Source of the DNA: Lewinellaceae bacterium
GTDB taxonomy: Bacteria > Bacteroidota > Bacteroidia > Chitinophagales > Saprospiraceae
Direction: 5' to 3'
Length of the DNA: 64,000 nt
Assembly: GCA_020636405.1 (NCBI GenBank)
Contig: JACJXW010000004.1
Location: 868,001 to 932,000 of the forward strand
Shown here: positions 43,112 to 50,887 of the stretch, piece after piece
Position numbering within the stretch: position 1 is the first letter of the stretch
Layout: each line of letters starts with the position of its first letter
Translations under genes and position numbers: made by a program
Notes under the pieces: generated by a model
Told to the model about the DNA's origin: nothing
Seen by the model: only the letters and a program-made list of their open reading frames with translations
The model's database searches: none

Positions 43112-45006
43112 ACAGCCTCATGAAAACACCTGCCTTGTTTTTCCTGCTGCTGCCCTTGCTTTCCATTGCCCAGAACCTCGTCCCCAACGGCGGCTTCGAA
43201 GCCCACCATTCCATAGAGTGCCACACCTGCTACCAGGGATCGGAGGATTTCAAAAAGCTCACCCACGGCTGGGACGACCTCAACACCAACCCCATCCTCT
43301 GCGATGTCGGCTATACCAAAGAGCAGGACCCCCGCCGCCGCCTGTGCCTGCTGGAGAGCCGCTGCCCGGGCGGCGGGCAGGCCGTGATGCAGCTGGAGTA
43401 CACCCCGCGCTGCACCGACTGGGAGCACCTCACCAAAGGTTGCTCGGATTACCTGGGGACGACGCTTTCTCAACCCCTGGAAATGGGCAGGGTGTACGAG
43501 CTGTCGTTCTGGCTGTACATCCCCTCCGGGCAGGCCGACACCGACCCGGAATTCGCCCGCCACATCGGCTTGAGCCTGTATCCGAAAAAGATCCGCAACC
43601 CGCAAAGCGCCCTGATCGCCAGCCGGGCCTTTCTGGCGGATACGGTGATCTACGATCAATGGTATCAGATGAAGTGGCAGGTGAAGCCGCTCTGCCCGCT
43701 GAAGTACCTCGTCGTGGGCGCTTTCCGCGGCGGCGGCTGGCCTTCCGATCACACGTTTTGGGACCGCGGCATTTTTTATGTGGATGAGATCGGCGTGCGG
43801 GAGATCGGGGAGGTGGAGGTAGATCATGCTGCGGCGCTGCATTTCTGTAAAGAGAAAGAAGAGGAGGAGGGCGGCCTGGTTTTAGATATCCCGGGCGCCA
43901 CCTGTTATTTTGCGAGCGGGGACAGCGTACTGACGGCGGAGGCCCGCGCCGCTCTGGACTCCTTCGCCCTGCGCGCAAAGGAATACCCCAATATTGCCTT
44001 TACCATCTCCGGCCATACCGACAGCATCGGCAGCCATCACGAAAGCCTCTCCCGCGCCCGGGTGGAGAGCGTGCTGGCCTACCTGGAAGTTCAGCATCAG
44101 CTTCCCCGGCTCCGCTTTGTCCCCATCGCCGCCGGCACGGGCAAACCCGCCGCCGATAACGCCACCGGGGCCGGCCGGCAGCTCAACCGCCGGGTGGATA
44201 TCCGGCACGCCGATTTCGATATGCCGGCGGTGATCTACCGGCAGGCGCTGGAGCACGCGATGGCCGGCCGTACGGCCCCGGCGTTCAAAACGTTGAATGT
44301 ATGGCTGCACCTGGCGCCTCAGCAGCAGCAACTGCTGATGCTGTTCGACCCCAGGCTGGCGCCCATCAAAAGCGGGCCGCGCTGGGCGGCGGTGCAGGCG
44401 GCCGTCCGGAAGAGCTACGGCAAATATGCCCAACCGGAGCTGGCCTTCCTCCTCGATTCCCTCTGGGCGGAGGACCAGCGCCACCGGACGCTGAAGTACT
44501 ACATCGAGAACCTGGCGGTTTTCCTGCACGATTATGACGAGGGGACAGCCAAATGGGATGTCGATTTTCCGGCGGGTGATGCGGGGATCGTCGCTGCGGA
44601 TGAGGCGCATTTCACTTTTCTGGAGTCCCTTCTCAAAGAGGGGAGCTGGCCCCGTGGAATTCGCGAAGCGGCTATTCCACCGGGCTGGCCCCGCATCTCC
44701 GAAGTAGGCGAGCGCGCCGCCAGGGCAGCCTTCCTGATCGTCAACCACCACCTGGATACGGCTACCCTGGCCTTCTACCTGCCCCGGCTGAAGCGACGCT
44801 GCCTGGAGGGCGAGGCCGAGTGGCTCTGGTACGCTACGATGTACGACCGCCTGCAGGTGCTGAAGGGACTGCCCCAGCGCTACGGCACGCAGTACCGGCG
44901 GGTGGAAGGGGAGGAGGAGTATGAGCTGTTTCCGCTGGAGGATGCAGCGATGCTGGATAAGTGGCGGGATGAGCTGGGGTTGGAGGCTTTGCAGCATGAA
45001 AGATAG
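43108..45006 (+). CDS. OmpA-family protein with N-terminal sugar-binding-like domain and DUF6624-like C-terminus
   Basis: The 632-residue protein begins with a signal peptide (ALFFLLLPLLSIAQ) and the Bacteroidota opening NLVPNGGFEAHH, leading a jelly-roll-like domain rich in cysteines (about 20-235). Residues about 265-370 are an OmpA-like peptidoglycan-binding domain (FASGDSVLTAEARAALDSFA, ISGHTDSIGSHHESLSRARV). The C-terminal part (about 480-600) has FLIVNHHLDTATLAFYLPRL and LYDRLQ/PQRYGTQ-type motifs of DUF6624. It overlaps the S41-like gene by 4 bp and probably works with it in the periplasm or at the outer membrane. ATG at 43108 or 43120. Confidence 0.82.
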   Translation: MNSLMKTPALFFLLLPLLSIAQNLVPNGGFEAHHSIECHTCYQGSEDFKKLTHGWDDLNTNPILCDVGYTKEQDPRRRLCLLESRCPGGGQAVMQLEYTPRCTDWEHLTKGCSDYLGTTLSQPLEMGRVYELSFWLYIPSGQADTDPEFARHIGLSLYPKKIRNPQSALIASRAFLADTVIYDQWYQMKWQVKPLCPLKYLVVGAFRGGGWPSDHTFWDRGIFYVDEIGVREIGEVEVDHAAALHFCKEKEEEEGGLVLDIPGATCYFASGDSVLTAEARAALDSFALRAKEYPNIAFTISGHTDSIGSHHESLSRARVESVLAYLEVQHQLPRLRFVPIAAGTGKPAADNATGAGRQLNRRVDIRHADFDMPAVIYRQALEHAMAGRTAPAFKTLNVWLHLAPQQQQLLMLFDPRLAPIKSGPRWAAVQAAVRKSYGKYAQPELAFLLDSLWAEDQRHRTLKYYIENLAVFLHDYDEGTAKWDVDFPAGDAGIVAADEAHFTFLESLLKEGSWPRGIREAAIPPGWPRISEVGERAARAAFLIVNHHLDTATLAFYLPRLKRRCLEGEAEWLWYATMYDRLQVLKGLPQRYGTQYRRVEGEEEYELFPLEDAAMLDKWRDELGLEALQHER

Positions 45007-45071
45007 TTGGGGGCATTTTCAAGTTTTCGGCGTATCAATGTAGGGCTCCAGGCAAGTTTTTGGGATGCGTC

Positions 45072-45102
45072 TTGACCTAATTTGAATTTTTCCTTATACT
45101 TG
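45072..45102 (+). promoter_or_regulatory. promoter of the peptide-export and maturation locus
   Basis: TTG at 45072-45074, exactly 20 bp, then TATACTTG at 45095-45102: a good fit to the Bacteroidota -33/-7 promoter with one mismatch in the -7 box. It lies about 230 bp upstream of the transporter ATG in a 326-bp gene-free stretch, so the leader would be long; nothing else was recognised in that leader. Confidence 0.6.
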
Positions 45103-45332
45103 TAATGCCAAGTATTTCTTTTCTTCTTTTGAATTTTTTTTATCGATAAACAGCGCTCTTAACCCACGACACATACTACTTTTTTCTACAGCAAAAAGAC
45201 AGGGGCCAAATGTTTCTCAGAAGAATAGTTGAGAAGCCTGTCTTCCTGTACCTCTAACCGAAATGTGGCAACAACGCTTGAGTGGCAGTATTTGCTCAAG
45301 TCTGTTTTTTGTTGCAAACTCAATCGGATTAG

Positions 45333-47531
45333 ATGAAGAAATTCCCCTTTTACAAGCAGTTGGACGTCATGGATTGTGGCCCATCCTGCCTGCGAATGAT
45401 TGCCAAATACCACGGGAAGTCCTATTCCTTACAATTCCTACGGGAGGCGTGCTACATTGACCGGGAAGGGGTAAGCCTGAAAGGGATCAGTGAAGCCGCC
45501 GGCAGGATCGGATTTCAGACAATGGCGGTCAAAGTGCCGTATCAGGGCCGCAATGGTGCACCTTCTCTATTGGAGGCGCCGTTCCCTACGATCGCCCACT
45601 GGAATCAGAACCACTTTATCGTGGTCTATAAAGCCAATAAAAAATTTGCCTGGATCGCTGACCCTGGGGCAGGCAAGTTTAAACTGAGCCGGGAATCTTT
45701 TGAAAAACATTGGCTGAGTGATCAGGATAAGGGTGTGTGCCTGTTGCTGTTGCCGGGTGGTGAATTTTATAGACAGGAGGATGAAACAGAAAAGAGATTG
45801 GGGTTCGGATATCTTTTTAACTATCTGAAGCCTCATCGAAAATTGATCGTACAGTTGATCCTGGGCCTGGCGCTGGGTTCTTTGTTTTCGCTTCTTTTTC
45901 CTTTTCTTACCCAGTCCATCGTAGACGTCGGCATTCAAAACCAGAATATTGGTTTCATATATTTAGTATTGATCGGCCAACTCGTTCTTTTCCTTAGCCA
46001 GATGGCAGTACGTTTTATTCAGAGCTGGATACTCCTCCATGTTGGAACAAGGATGAATATCAGCCTGATCAGTGATTTCCTGATCCGTTTGATGCGGCTG
46101 CCTATCGGGTTTTTCGATACAAAAATGACCGGAGACCTGCTTCAGCGCATTAGCGACCATCGCCGTATAGAGGCGTTTCTTACGCAGTCTACTCTGACCG
46201 TTGTTTTTTCAGCGTTTAACCTGGTGGTTTTTAGCCTGGTTATGCTTTTTTACTCAAAGGTCATTTTTCTGATCTTCCTCTTTTCTGCCATTCTCTATCT
46301 TATATGGATATTTTTCTTTTTGAAAAAGAGGCGGGAAGTTGATTACCGGGCTTTCCAGCAAATGTCGGATAACCAGGATACGCTGATCGAATTGATCAAT
46401 GGAATGCAGGAGATCAAGTTGCAAAACAGCCAGGAAAAACGCCGCTGGCGCTGGGCGGACATACAGGCGAAGCTTTTCAGGGTACAGATCAGCGCTCTTT
46501 CCATAACTCAATATCAGGATGCAGGTGCATCCTTTATCAGCCAACTGAAAGATATTCTTATCACCTTCATCGCTGCCAAAGCTGTAATTAGCGGGCAAAT
46601 GACCTTAGGGATGATGCTTGCGGTACAATATATACTCGGGCAGTTGAATACACCTTTACAACAATTGGTTGGATTTGTGCGGAGCGCTCAGGATGCCCGT
46701 ATCAGCCTCGAGCGCCTCGGAGAGATCCATCAACAGCCGGCGGAGGATGTGGCAGAACCCGGCCAATCCAACATGGTGCCAGGCGGTGATATTAAAATCG
46801 AGCATCTCTATTTTCGATATAATAAACTAAATGACTGGACGCTTGAAGATGTCAACTTATGCATTCCCAGAGGGAAGGTAACTGCCATCGTTGGCGTAAG
46901 CGGTAGTGGAAAAACGACCCTGTTGAAGCTTTTACTGGGATTTTACCCGCCTGAGAAAGGACAGATTAAAATAGGATCCGTCAATCTTAATCAGATACAG
47001 GCCAGGGTGTGGCGCAGGCATTGTGGTGTAGTAATGCAGGATGGCTATATTTTTTCGGATACCATTGCCAATAATATCGCCGAAAGTGACGGCAGCTACT
47101 TCGGTGGCCGAAAGATTGATCAATTGCAACAGGCGGTACACGTGGCCAACATCGATGGCTTTATAGAGGAGTTGCCCTTGGGATACAACACCATGATCGG
47201 CGCTAAAGGAAATGGTGTAAGCCAAGGGCAACGCCAGCGGCTCCTGATTGCCCGAGCAGTTTATAAAGATCCGGAATTCCTTCTTTTTGATGAAGCTACC
47301 AACGCCCTCGATGCCAACAATGAACGGGTGATTATGGAAAAGCTGGAACGCTTCTTCGAAGGGCGTACGGTTGTTGTGGTTGCTCATAGGCTGAGCACGG
47401 TGAGGAATGCAGATAAGATCCTGGTCCTGGATAAAGGTAGGGTAGTAGAGGAAGGCTGCCACCAAAGTTTGGTTGGACAGAAGGGGGTGTATTATACTTT
47501 GGTGAAAAACCAATTAGAATTAGGAAATTAA
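45333..47531 (+). CDS. C39 peptidase-containing ABC transporter (bacteriocin/RiPP exporter)
   Basis: The 732-residue protein joins three parts. An N-terminal C39 peptidase has Cys15 in QLDVMDCGPSCL, His94 in HWNQNHFIVVYK and Asp110 in IADPGAG. The six-helix ABC exporter domain is about 165-440. The nucleotide-binding domain has Walker A VGVSGSGKTTL (about 521), signature VSQGQRQRL and Walker B FLLFDEATNALD. Such exporters cut the leader after Gly-Gly and pump out the mature peptide. It is followed after 10 bp by an HlyD adaptor. The Gly-Gly precursor at 49373 is the natural substrate. Confidence 0.95.
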   Translation: MKKFPFYKQLDVMDCGPSCLRMIAKYHGKSYSLQFLREACYIDREGVSLKGISEAAGRIGFQTMAVKVPYQGRNGAPSLLEAPFPTIAHWNQNHFIVVYKANKKFAWIADPGAGKFKLSRESFEKHWLSDQDKGVCLLLLPGGEFYRQEDETEKRLGFGYLFNYLKPHRKLIVQLILGLALGSLFSLLFPFLTQSIVDVGIQNQNIGFIYLVLIGQLVLFLSQMAVRFIQSWILLHVGTRMNISLISDFLIRLMRLPIGFFDTKMTGDLLQRISDHRRIEAFLTQSTLTVVFSAFNLVVFSLVMLFYSKVIFLIFLFSAILYLIWIFFFLKKRREVDYRAFQQMSDNQDTLIELINGMQEIKLQNSQEKRRWRWADIQAKLFRVQISALSITQYQDAGASFISQLKDILITFIAAKAVISGQMTLGMMLAVQYILGQLNTPLQQLVGFVRSAQDARISLERLGEIHQQPAEDVAEPGQSNMVPGGDIKIEHLYFRYNKLNDWTLEDVNLCIPRGKVTAIVGVSGSGKTTLLKLLLGFYPPEKGQIKIGSVNLNQIQARVWRRHCGVVMQDGYIFSDTIANNIAESDGSYFGGRKIDQLQQAVHVANIDGFIEELPLGYNTMIGAKGNGVSQGQRQRLLIARAVYKDPEFLLFDEATNALDANNERVIMEKLERFFEGRTVVVVAHRLSTVRNADKILVLDKGRVVEEGCHQSLVGQKGVYYTLVKNQLELGN

Positions 47532-47541
47532 AAAGGTCATT

Positions 47542-48846
47542 ATGCCGTCATCAACCAATGGTGTAACCACTAATACTATAAGGCAACAAGATAGCCTTCA
47601 GGAAATGTTGGGCCATCCTCCGGGCTGGATTCTTCATTCCGGGATTACTGTCATAGCCTTTGTGATTTCGGTTTCCCTTTTATTAAGCTGGCTGATCCGT
47701 TATCCTGATGAGTTGCCTGCCCGTGCCGTCCTCCAACAGGTCAACCCGCCACACGAGTTGCGTCCATTAATGACCGGCCGGATTGATACAGTTCTTAAGC
47801 CTGACCGAACCTGGCTGGAGCCTGGTGATCGGGCCGTAATCCTGGAGAGCACAGCTAACTGGCACCATGTGGATAGCCTGCAAAAGTTATTGGAAGCAGA
47901 AAAGGAGAGGCCGGTTGAGTGGCCAAAAAATATGCAGTTAGGTAGTATACAAATCGCCTATGCCGCTTTCCTTCAGGCGTGTGATGACTGGCAGTTTTTC
48001 TGTAACCGGACGATCTACGAAAGCCGCGAAGCGGCAGCGAAAAAAGAGATGATCGCCATAAAGAGGCTGGAGGCAGCCTATCAGCAACAGCGCAATTTTT
48101 TCCTCCAGGAAAAAGCAATTATCGAAAAGAAATTGGAGCGGGCCCGGCTGTTGCATCAGGATGGGGTATCAAGTGCTGCAGAATTGGAAGAACAGGAGGT
48201 TCTGCTGCTTCAATACGAACAGCGACTTCAAAGTTTAGAAGTCACTTTGCTACAAAACCACGTTCGATTACAGGAATTGGAATCCATGCTGGCAGAGAAC
48301 CGCGACCAGTATCAGCAAGGCCGGAACGCCTCCCGGCTTTCACTGGAGCAGGCCAGGCGCCAATTGCAGGGAGCTTTGGAGGAATGGGAGTCTCAATACG
48401 TGTTAAAAAGCCCGGTTGCCGGCCGTTTGGAATTATTGAGCGAAGTTACTAATCATTATATGTTGCAGGCTGGCGAGTTATTGGGTACGATAGTGCCGGA
48501 AGGTGACGGCGGGCATATGGTGGCTCATCTGCGCCTGCCGGTTTCCGGATTGGGCAAAATAACTGTTGGTGCTCAGGTGAAGATCAGCCTGGACGCTTAC
48601 CCCGAGAGAGAATTTGGGCAAATTACAGCTAAGGTGGATGAAATAGGCAGCAGTGGGCTCAAAGGAGAGGAGGGGGCGTTGGAATACGCCCTTAAGTCAT
48701 ATTTGCCAGATTCAATCATCACGACCTATGGAAAGTCCATCCCGGTTACGCCCCAAATGCCAGGTACGGCAATTGTCATTACCAAAGATCGGCGGATACT
48801 GGAACGGGTACTGGAACAATTTATCGACATCTTCAAAAATCGATAG
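47542..48846 (+). CDS. HlyD-family secretion adaptor protein
   Basis: The 434-residue membrane-fusion protein has a cytoplasmic N-terminus, one membrane helix (about 32-55, SGITVIAFVISVSLLLSWLI), a lipoyl-like half domain, a long coiled-coil hairpin (about 110-270, rich in Glu/Gln/Arg, EKKLERARLLHQDGVSSAAE) and the second lipoyl/barrel part (LKSPVAGRLELLSEVTN, ISLDAYPEREFGQI). It links the ABC exporter to the outer envelope. Directly downstream of the C39 transporter and almost certainly co-transcribed. Confidence 0.92.
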   Translation: MPSSTNGVTTNTIRQQDSLQEMLGHPPGWILHSGITVIAFVISVSLLLSWLIRYPDELPARAVLQQVNPPHELRPLMTGRIDTVLKPDRTWLEPGDRAVILESTANWHHVDSLQKLLEAEKERPVEWPKNMQLGSIQIAYAAFLQACDDWQFFCNRTIYESREAAAKKEMIAIKRLEAAYQQQRNFFLQEKAIIEKKLERARLLHQDGVSSAAELEEQEVLLLQYEQRLQSLEVTLLQNHVRLQELESMLAENRDQYQQGRNASRLSLEQARRQLQGALEEWESQYVLKSPVAGRLELLSEVTNHYMLQAGELLGTIVPEGDGGHMVAHLRLPVSGLGKITVGAQVKISLDAYPEREFGQITAKVDEIGSSGLKGEEGALEYALKSYLPDSIITTYGKSIPVTPQMPGTAIVITKDRRILERVLEQFIDIFKNR

Positions 48847-48850
48847 CATT

Positions 48851-49201
48851 ATGAAACTGATGGAGCAACTTAACCAACTCGACCGCTTGGATGCATTGAT
48901 CAGAAGGAAAGCAACGGGCCGGCCCAAGGATTTGGCGGAAAGGCTTGCTGTAAGCGAACGGACTATTTACAATCTATTGGAAATACTAAGGCTTCTGGGA
49001 GCTGAAATTGATTTCTGTCGTGCCAGAGGTAGTTACTATTATCAAAACGAAATAAAATTTCGTTTTGATTTAGTTGTGAGGGGATCTGAAGAGAAAAAAA
49101 TGAGAGGAGGCAAAAAAAAGAATGGGAAAAAAGTGGATACTGAAAATTTTTTGCAGGGCATATTGGCATTTTTGGACGGTGGCTTGATGAAGGCTGTTTA
49201 A
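48851..49201 (+). CDS. small helix-turn-helix protein of the peptide locus
   Basis: The 116-residue product has an N-terminal winged-helix-like HTH (LDRLDALIRRKATGRPKDLA, ERLAVSERTIYNLLEILRLL, GAEIDFCRARGSYYY) like the DeoR/HTH_11 type, followed by a very basic stretch (KKMRGGKKKNGKKV) and a short hydrophobic tail. ATG 48851 lies 4 bp after the adaptor stop; a longer frame from 48653 overlaps the adaptor gene and is rejected. It probably regulates the locus. HTH genes of this kind are often found in Bacteroidota peptide-export clusters. Confidence 0.8.
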   Translation: MKLMEQLNQLDRLDALIRRKATGRPKDLAERLAVSERTIYNLLEILRLLGAEIDFCRARGSYYYQNEIKFRFDLVVRGSEEKKMRGGKKKNGKKVDTENFLQGILAFLDGGLMKAV

Positions 49202-49372
49202 ATCCTTTGGAACAATGTTTCCTTCGAGCTACCCCGGCCGAGGCCAAAATGCGGAAATTCCGTCCCTTCCATCTTGCTGTCATGCGCAGGGCTGCAGGAG
49301 AAAAATACGGACGCCGATTTTCCTTCAGCGAAATGAAGGATACTTTTTCAAAAAACACAATAATCGATCCTT

Positions 49373-49576
49373 ATGAAAAAAAATGCCAAGTTCACCTTTG
49401 AGAAATTTGAGAACAATAAGCTTTCCAATTACCATGTGATCCAAGGGGGGAAAATTTACTCCACCACCGTCCAGGGTTCTAATAATGGTGGTGTAGGGTG
49501 CAGTGATACTATCGATACCGAAACGGATAACGGCTGGGAGATGAACGGCGATGCGGTTGATTACAACAAATGCTGA
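49373..49576 (+). CDS. putative ribosomally made peptide precursor with GG leader
   Basis: The 67-residue product has a leader (KNAKFTFEKFENNKLSNYHV then IQGG) with the Gly-Gly that C39 peptidases cut. The core that follows (KIYSTTVQGSNNGG, VGCSDTIDTETDNGWEMNGD, AVDYNKC) is crowded with Thr/Ser and Asp/Glu, the residues joined by ATP-grasp ligases into ester or amide rings, and has two cysteines. A second GG (SNNGG) lacks the hydrophobic residue at -4 and is a less likely cut site. It lies between the exporter genes and the maturation genes. Family match by memory: Bacteroidota GG-leader precursors of grasp-with-spasm loci. No database check was possible. Confidence 0.78.
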   Translation: MKKNAKFTFEKFENNKLSNYHVIQGGKIYSTTVQGSNNGGVGCSDTIDTETDNGWEMNGDAVDYNKC

Positions 49577-49634
49577 TATTTACCAGCAGAACCTAATTTA
49601 CTTGGGCAAAGTTTCTTTGCCTGATCAAAGATGT

Positions 49635-49663
49635 GGTGGGTAGAAAACTATTTTCTGCCCACC
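49635..49663 (+). promoter_or_regulatory. 13-bp hairpin between precursor and ATP-grasp gene
   Basis: GGTGGGTAGAAAA (49635-49647) pairs over its full length with TTTTCTGCCCACC (49651-49663), one pair being G-U, around a 3-base loop. GGGCCTTTTATG follows, a weak T-run. It may be a partial terminator that lets the precursor be made in excess over its modifying enzymes. A GTG at 49633 falls within the stem, arguing against it as start of the next gene. Confidence 0.75.
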
Positions 49664-49695
49664 TCCATTTGGGCCTTTTATGCAATGCGGATGTC

Positions 49696-50694
49696 ATGAT
49701 ATTGATCTTGAGCGAAGCTAGTGACCAATCTACCAACGATGTTATCGATTGGCTCAACCACTTTCAACTTAACTACTTCAGAATAAATGAAACAGATAAA
49801 ATCAGGATCAGGAAGATAACCATAAAAGAAGAGGCCGGTTTCAACGCCAATCTGGAAGTGGAGAAGGCAGAAGGGAAATGCCTGGAGTTGGAGCTCTCTG
49901 ATGTAAAGGCATACTGGTACCGAAGAGGCAATTTCAATATTGAGTTCAATCCGATAAAAGATCGCAAATATGCCAATGTCTCCTGGTATGTGAATAAATA
50001 TCTGTTTCAAGAAAGGGAAAAACTGGCCACTATGCTACATCATCACCTTCAGACGGTGCCGCATATCAATTCCTACTTCGATAACCACATCAATAAACTC
50101 CACGTCCTGTCAGTAGCTTCCCGTGTAGGGCTTAAAATCCCGGAAACTTCCGTTATCAGTTCCAAGAAAGCGTTGCACGAGCTCCTGCAACAAAAAAGGC
50201 TGGTCACCAAAGCACTCAGTGAAGGGGGATTCCAGGTGGGAAAAAAGATAGGCGTCGGGGCATATACCAGCCTGGTTTCAGAATCTGAAGCCCAAAAACT
50301 GGACGATAATTTCTTTCCGTCCCTTATGCAGGCTTACATAAAGAAAAAATGGGATATAAGGGTGTTCTATCTCGACAGAAGGCTTTATGCTTCAGTAATC
50401 CTTTCTCAGCAAAAGGAAGAGAGTGTGGATTTCAGAGATAAAGGCCCGGATCACTTCGCCCATCGGGTAGTGCCTTACAATCTGTCTCCTGAAGTTGAGC
50501 GCAAACTGAGAGGGCTGATGGACGACCTGGGATTGAATTGCGGATCTGTAGATTTGGTTGAAGATCAGGATGGAGAGGTCATTTTTCTGGAGATAAATCC
50601 AATAGGGCAGTTCGGGTTTATTTCAAAAGCCTGTAATTATGGTTTAGAATATAGGATTGCCAAAACCCTTTGTAAATATGAAAAAACTCTTTGA
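49696..50694 (+). CDS. gwsG: ATP-grasp peptide maturase, grasp-with-spasm type
   Basis: The 332-residue protein is an ATP-grasp ligase of the RimK/MvdD branch. It has an N-terminal pre-grasp domain (ILILSEASDQSTNDVIDWL, VKAYWYRRGNF), central ATP-binding parts (LVTKALSEGGFQVG, FPSLMQAYIKKKWDIRVFYL) and the metal-binding end VDLVEDQDGEVIFLEINPIG. Relatives in microviridin-type (graspetide) pathways join Asp/Glu side chains to Ser/Thr or Lys of a precursor. It lies right after the precursor gene and overlaps the next gene by 17 bp. ATG 49696 is chosen; the GTG at 49633 lies in a hairpin. Confidence 0.88.
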   Translation: MILILSEASDQSTNDVIDWLNHFQLNYFRINETDKIRIRKITIKEEAGFNANLEVEKAEGKCLELELSDVKAYWYRRGNFNIEFNPIKDRKYANVSWYVNKYLFQEREKLATMLHHHLQTVPHINSYFDNHINKLHVLSVASRVGLKIPETSVISSKKALHELLQQKRLVTKALSEGGFQVGKKIGVGAYTSLVSESEAQKLDDNFFPSLMQAYIKKKWDIRVFYLDRRLYASVILSQQKEESVDFRDKGPDHFAHRVVPYNLSPEVERKLRGLMDDLGLNCGSVDLVEDQDGEVIFLEINPIGQFGFISKACNYGLEYRIAKTLCKYEKTL

Positions 50695-50887
50695 TCGATA
50701 TTCGGGGCAATTGCCGATAATGCGGCTTTTCTTTAAATGGAGCTATCCTTTTGGCCGTAAAACAAAAGTGCCTGCCAAATATTATTCGGCCACATATATG
50801 ACAGAGGCGAAATATAAAGAAGAGGCCTATAAACCTATCCTGGGGAATTTGAAAATCATAGTTTCTACCGATGCTGGACAGCCGTAA
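50678..50887 (+). CDS. 69-residue protein of unknown role inside the maturation operon
   Basis: A small frame starting at ATG 50678 overlaps the end of the ATP-grasp gene by 17 bp and the start of the SPASM gene by 17 bp, so translation is probably coupled in both directions. The product (MKKLFDRYSGQLPIMRLFFK, then WSYPFGRKTKVPAKYY and KYKEEAYKPILGNLKIIVST) is basic and rich in Lys/Tyr, with no leader-type Gly-Gly, signal peptide or metal motif. I do not recognise it. It might be an adaptor for precursor binding or a second substrate. Confidence 0.6.
   Translation: MKKLFDRYSGQLPIMRLFFKWSYPFGRKTKVPAKYYSATYMTEAKYKEEAYKPILGNLKIIVSTDAGQP

Noticed and set aside
49633..49695. GTG start giving a longer ATP-grasp protein
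   Set aside because: The start codon lies within a stable hairpin and the extra residues do not resemble ATP-grasp N-termini; ATG 49696 begins the expected first strand.
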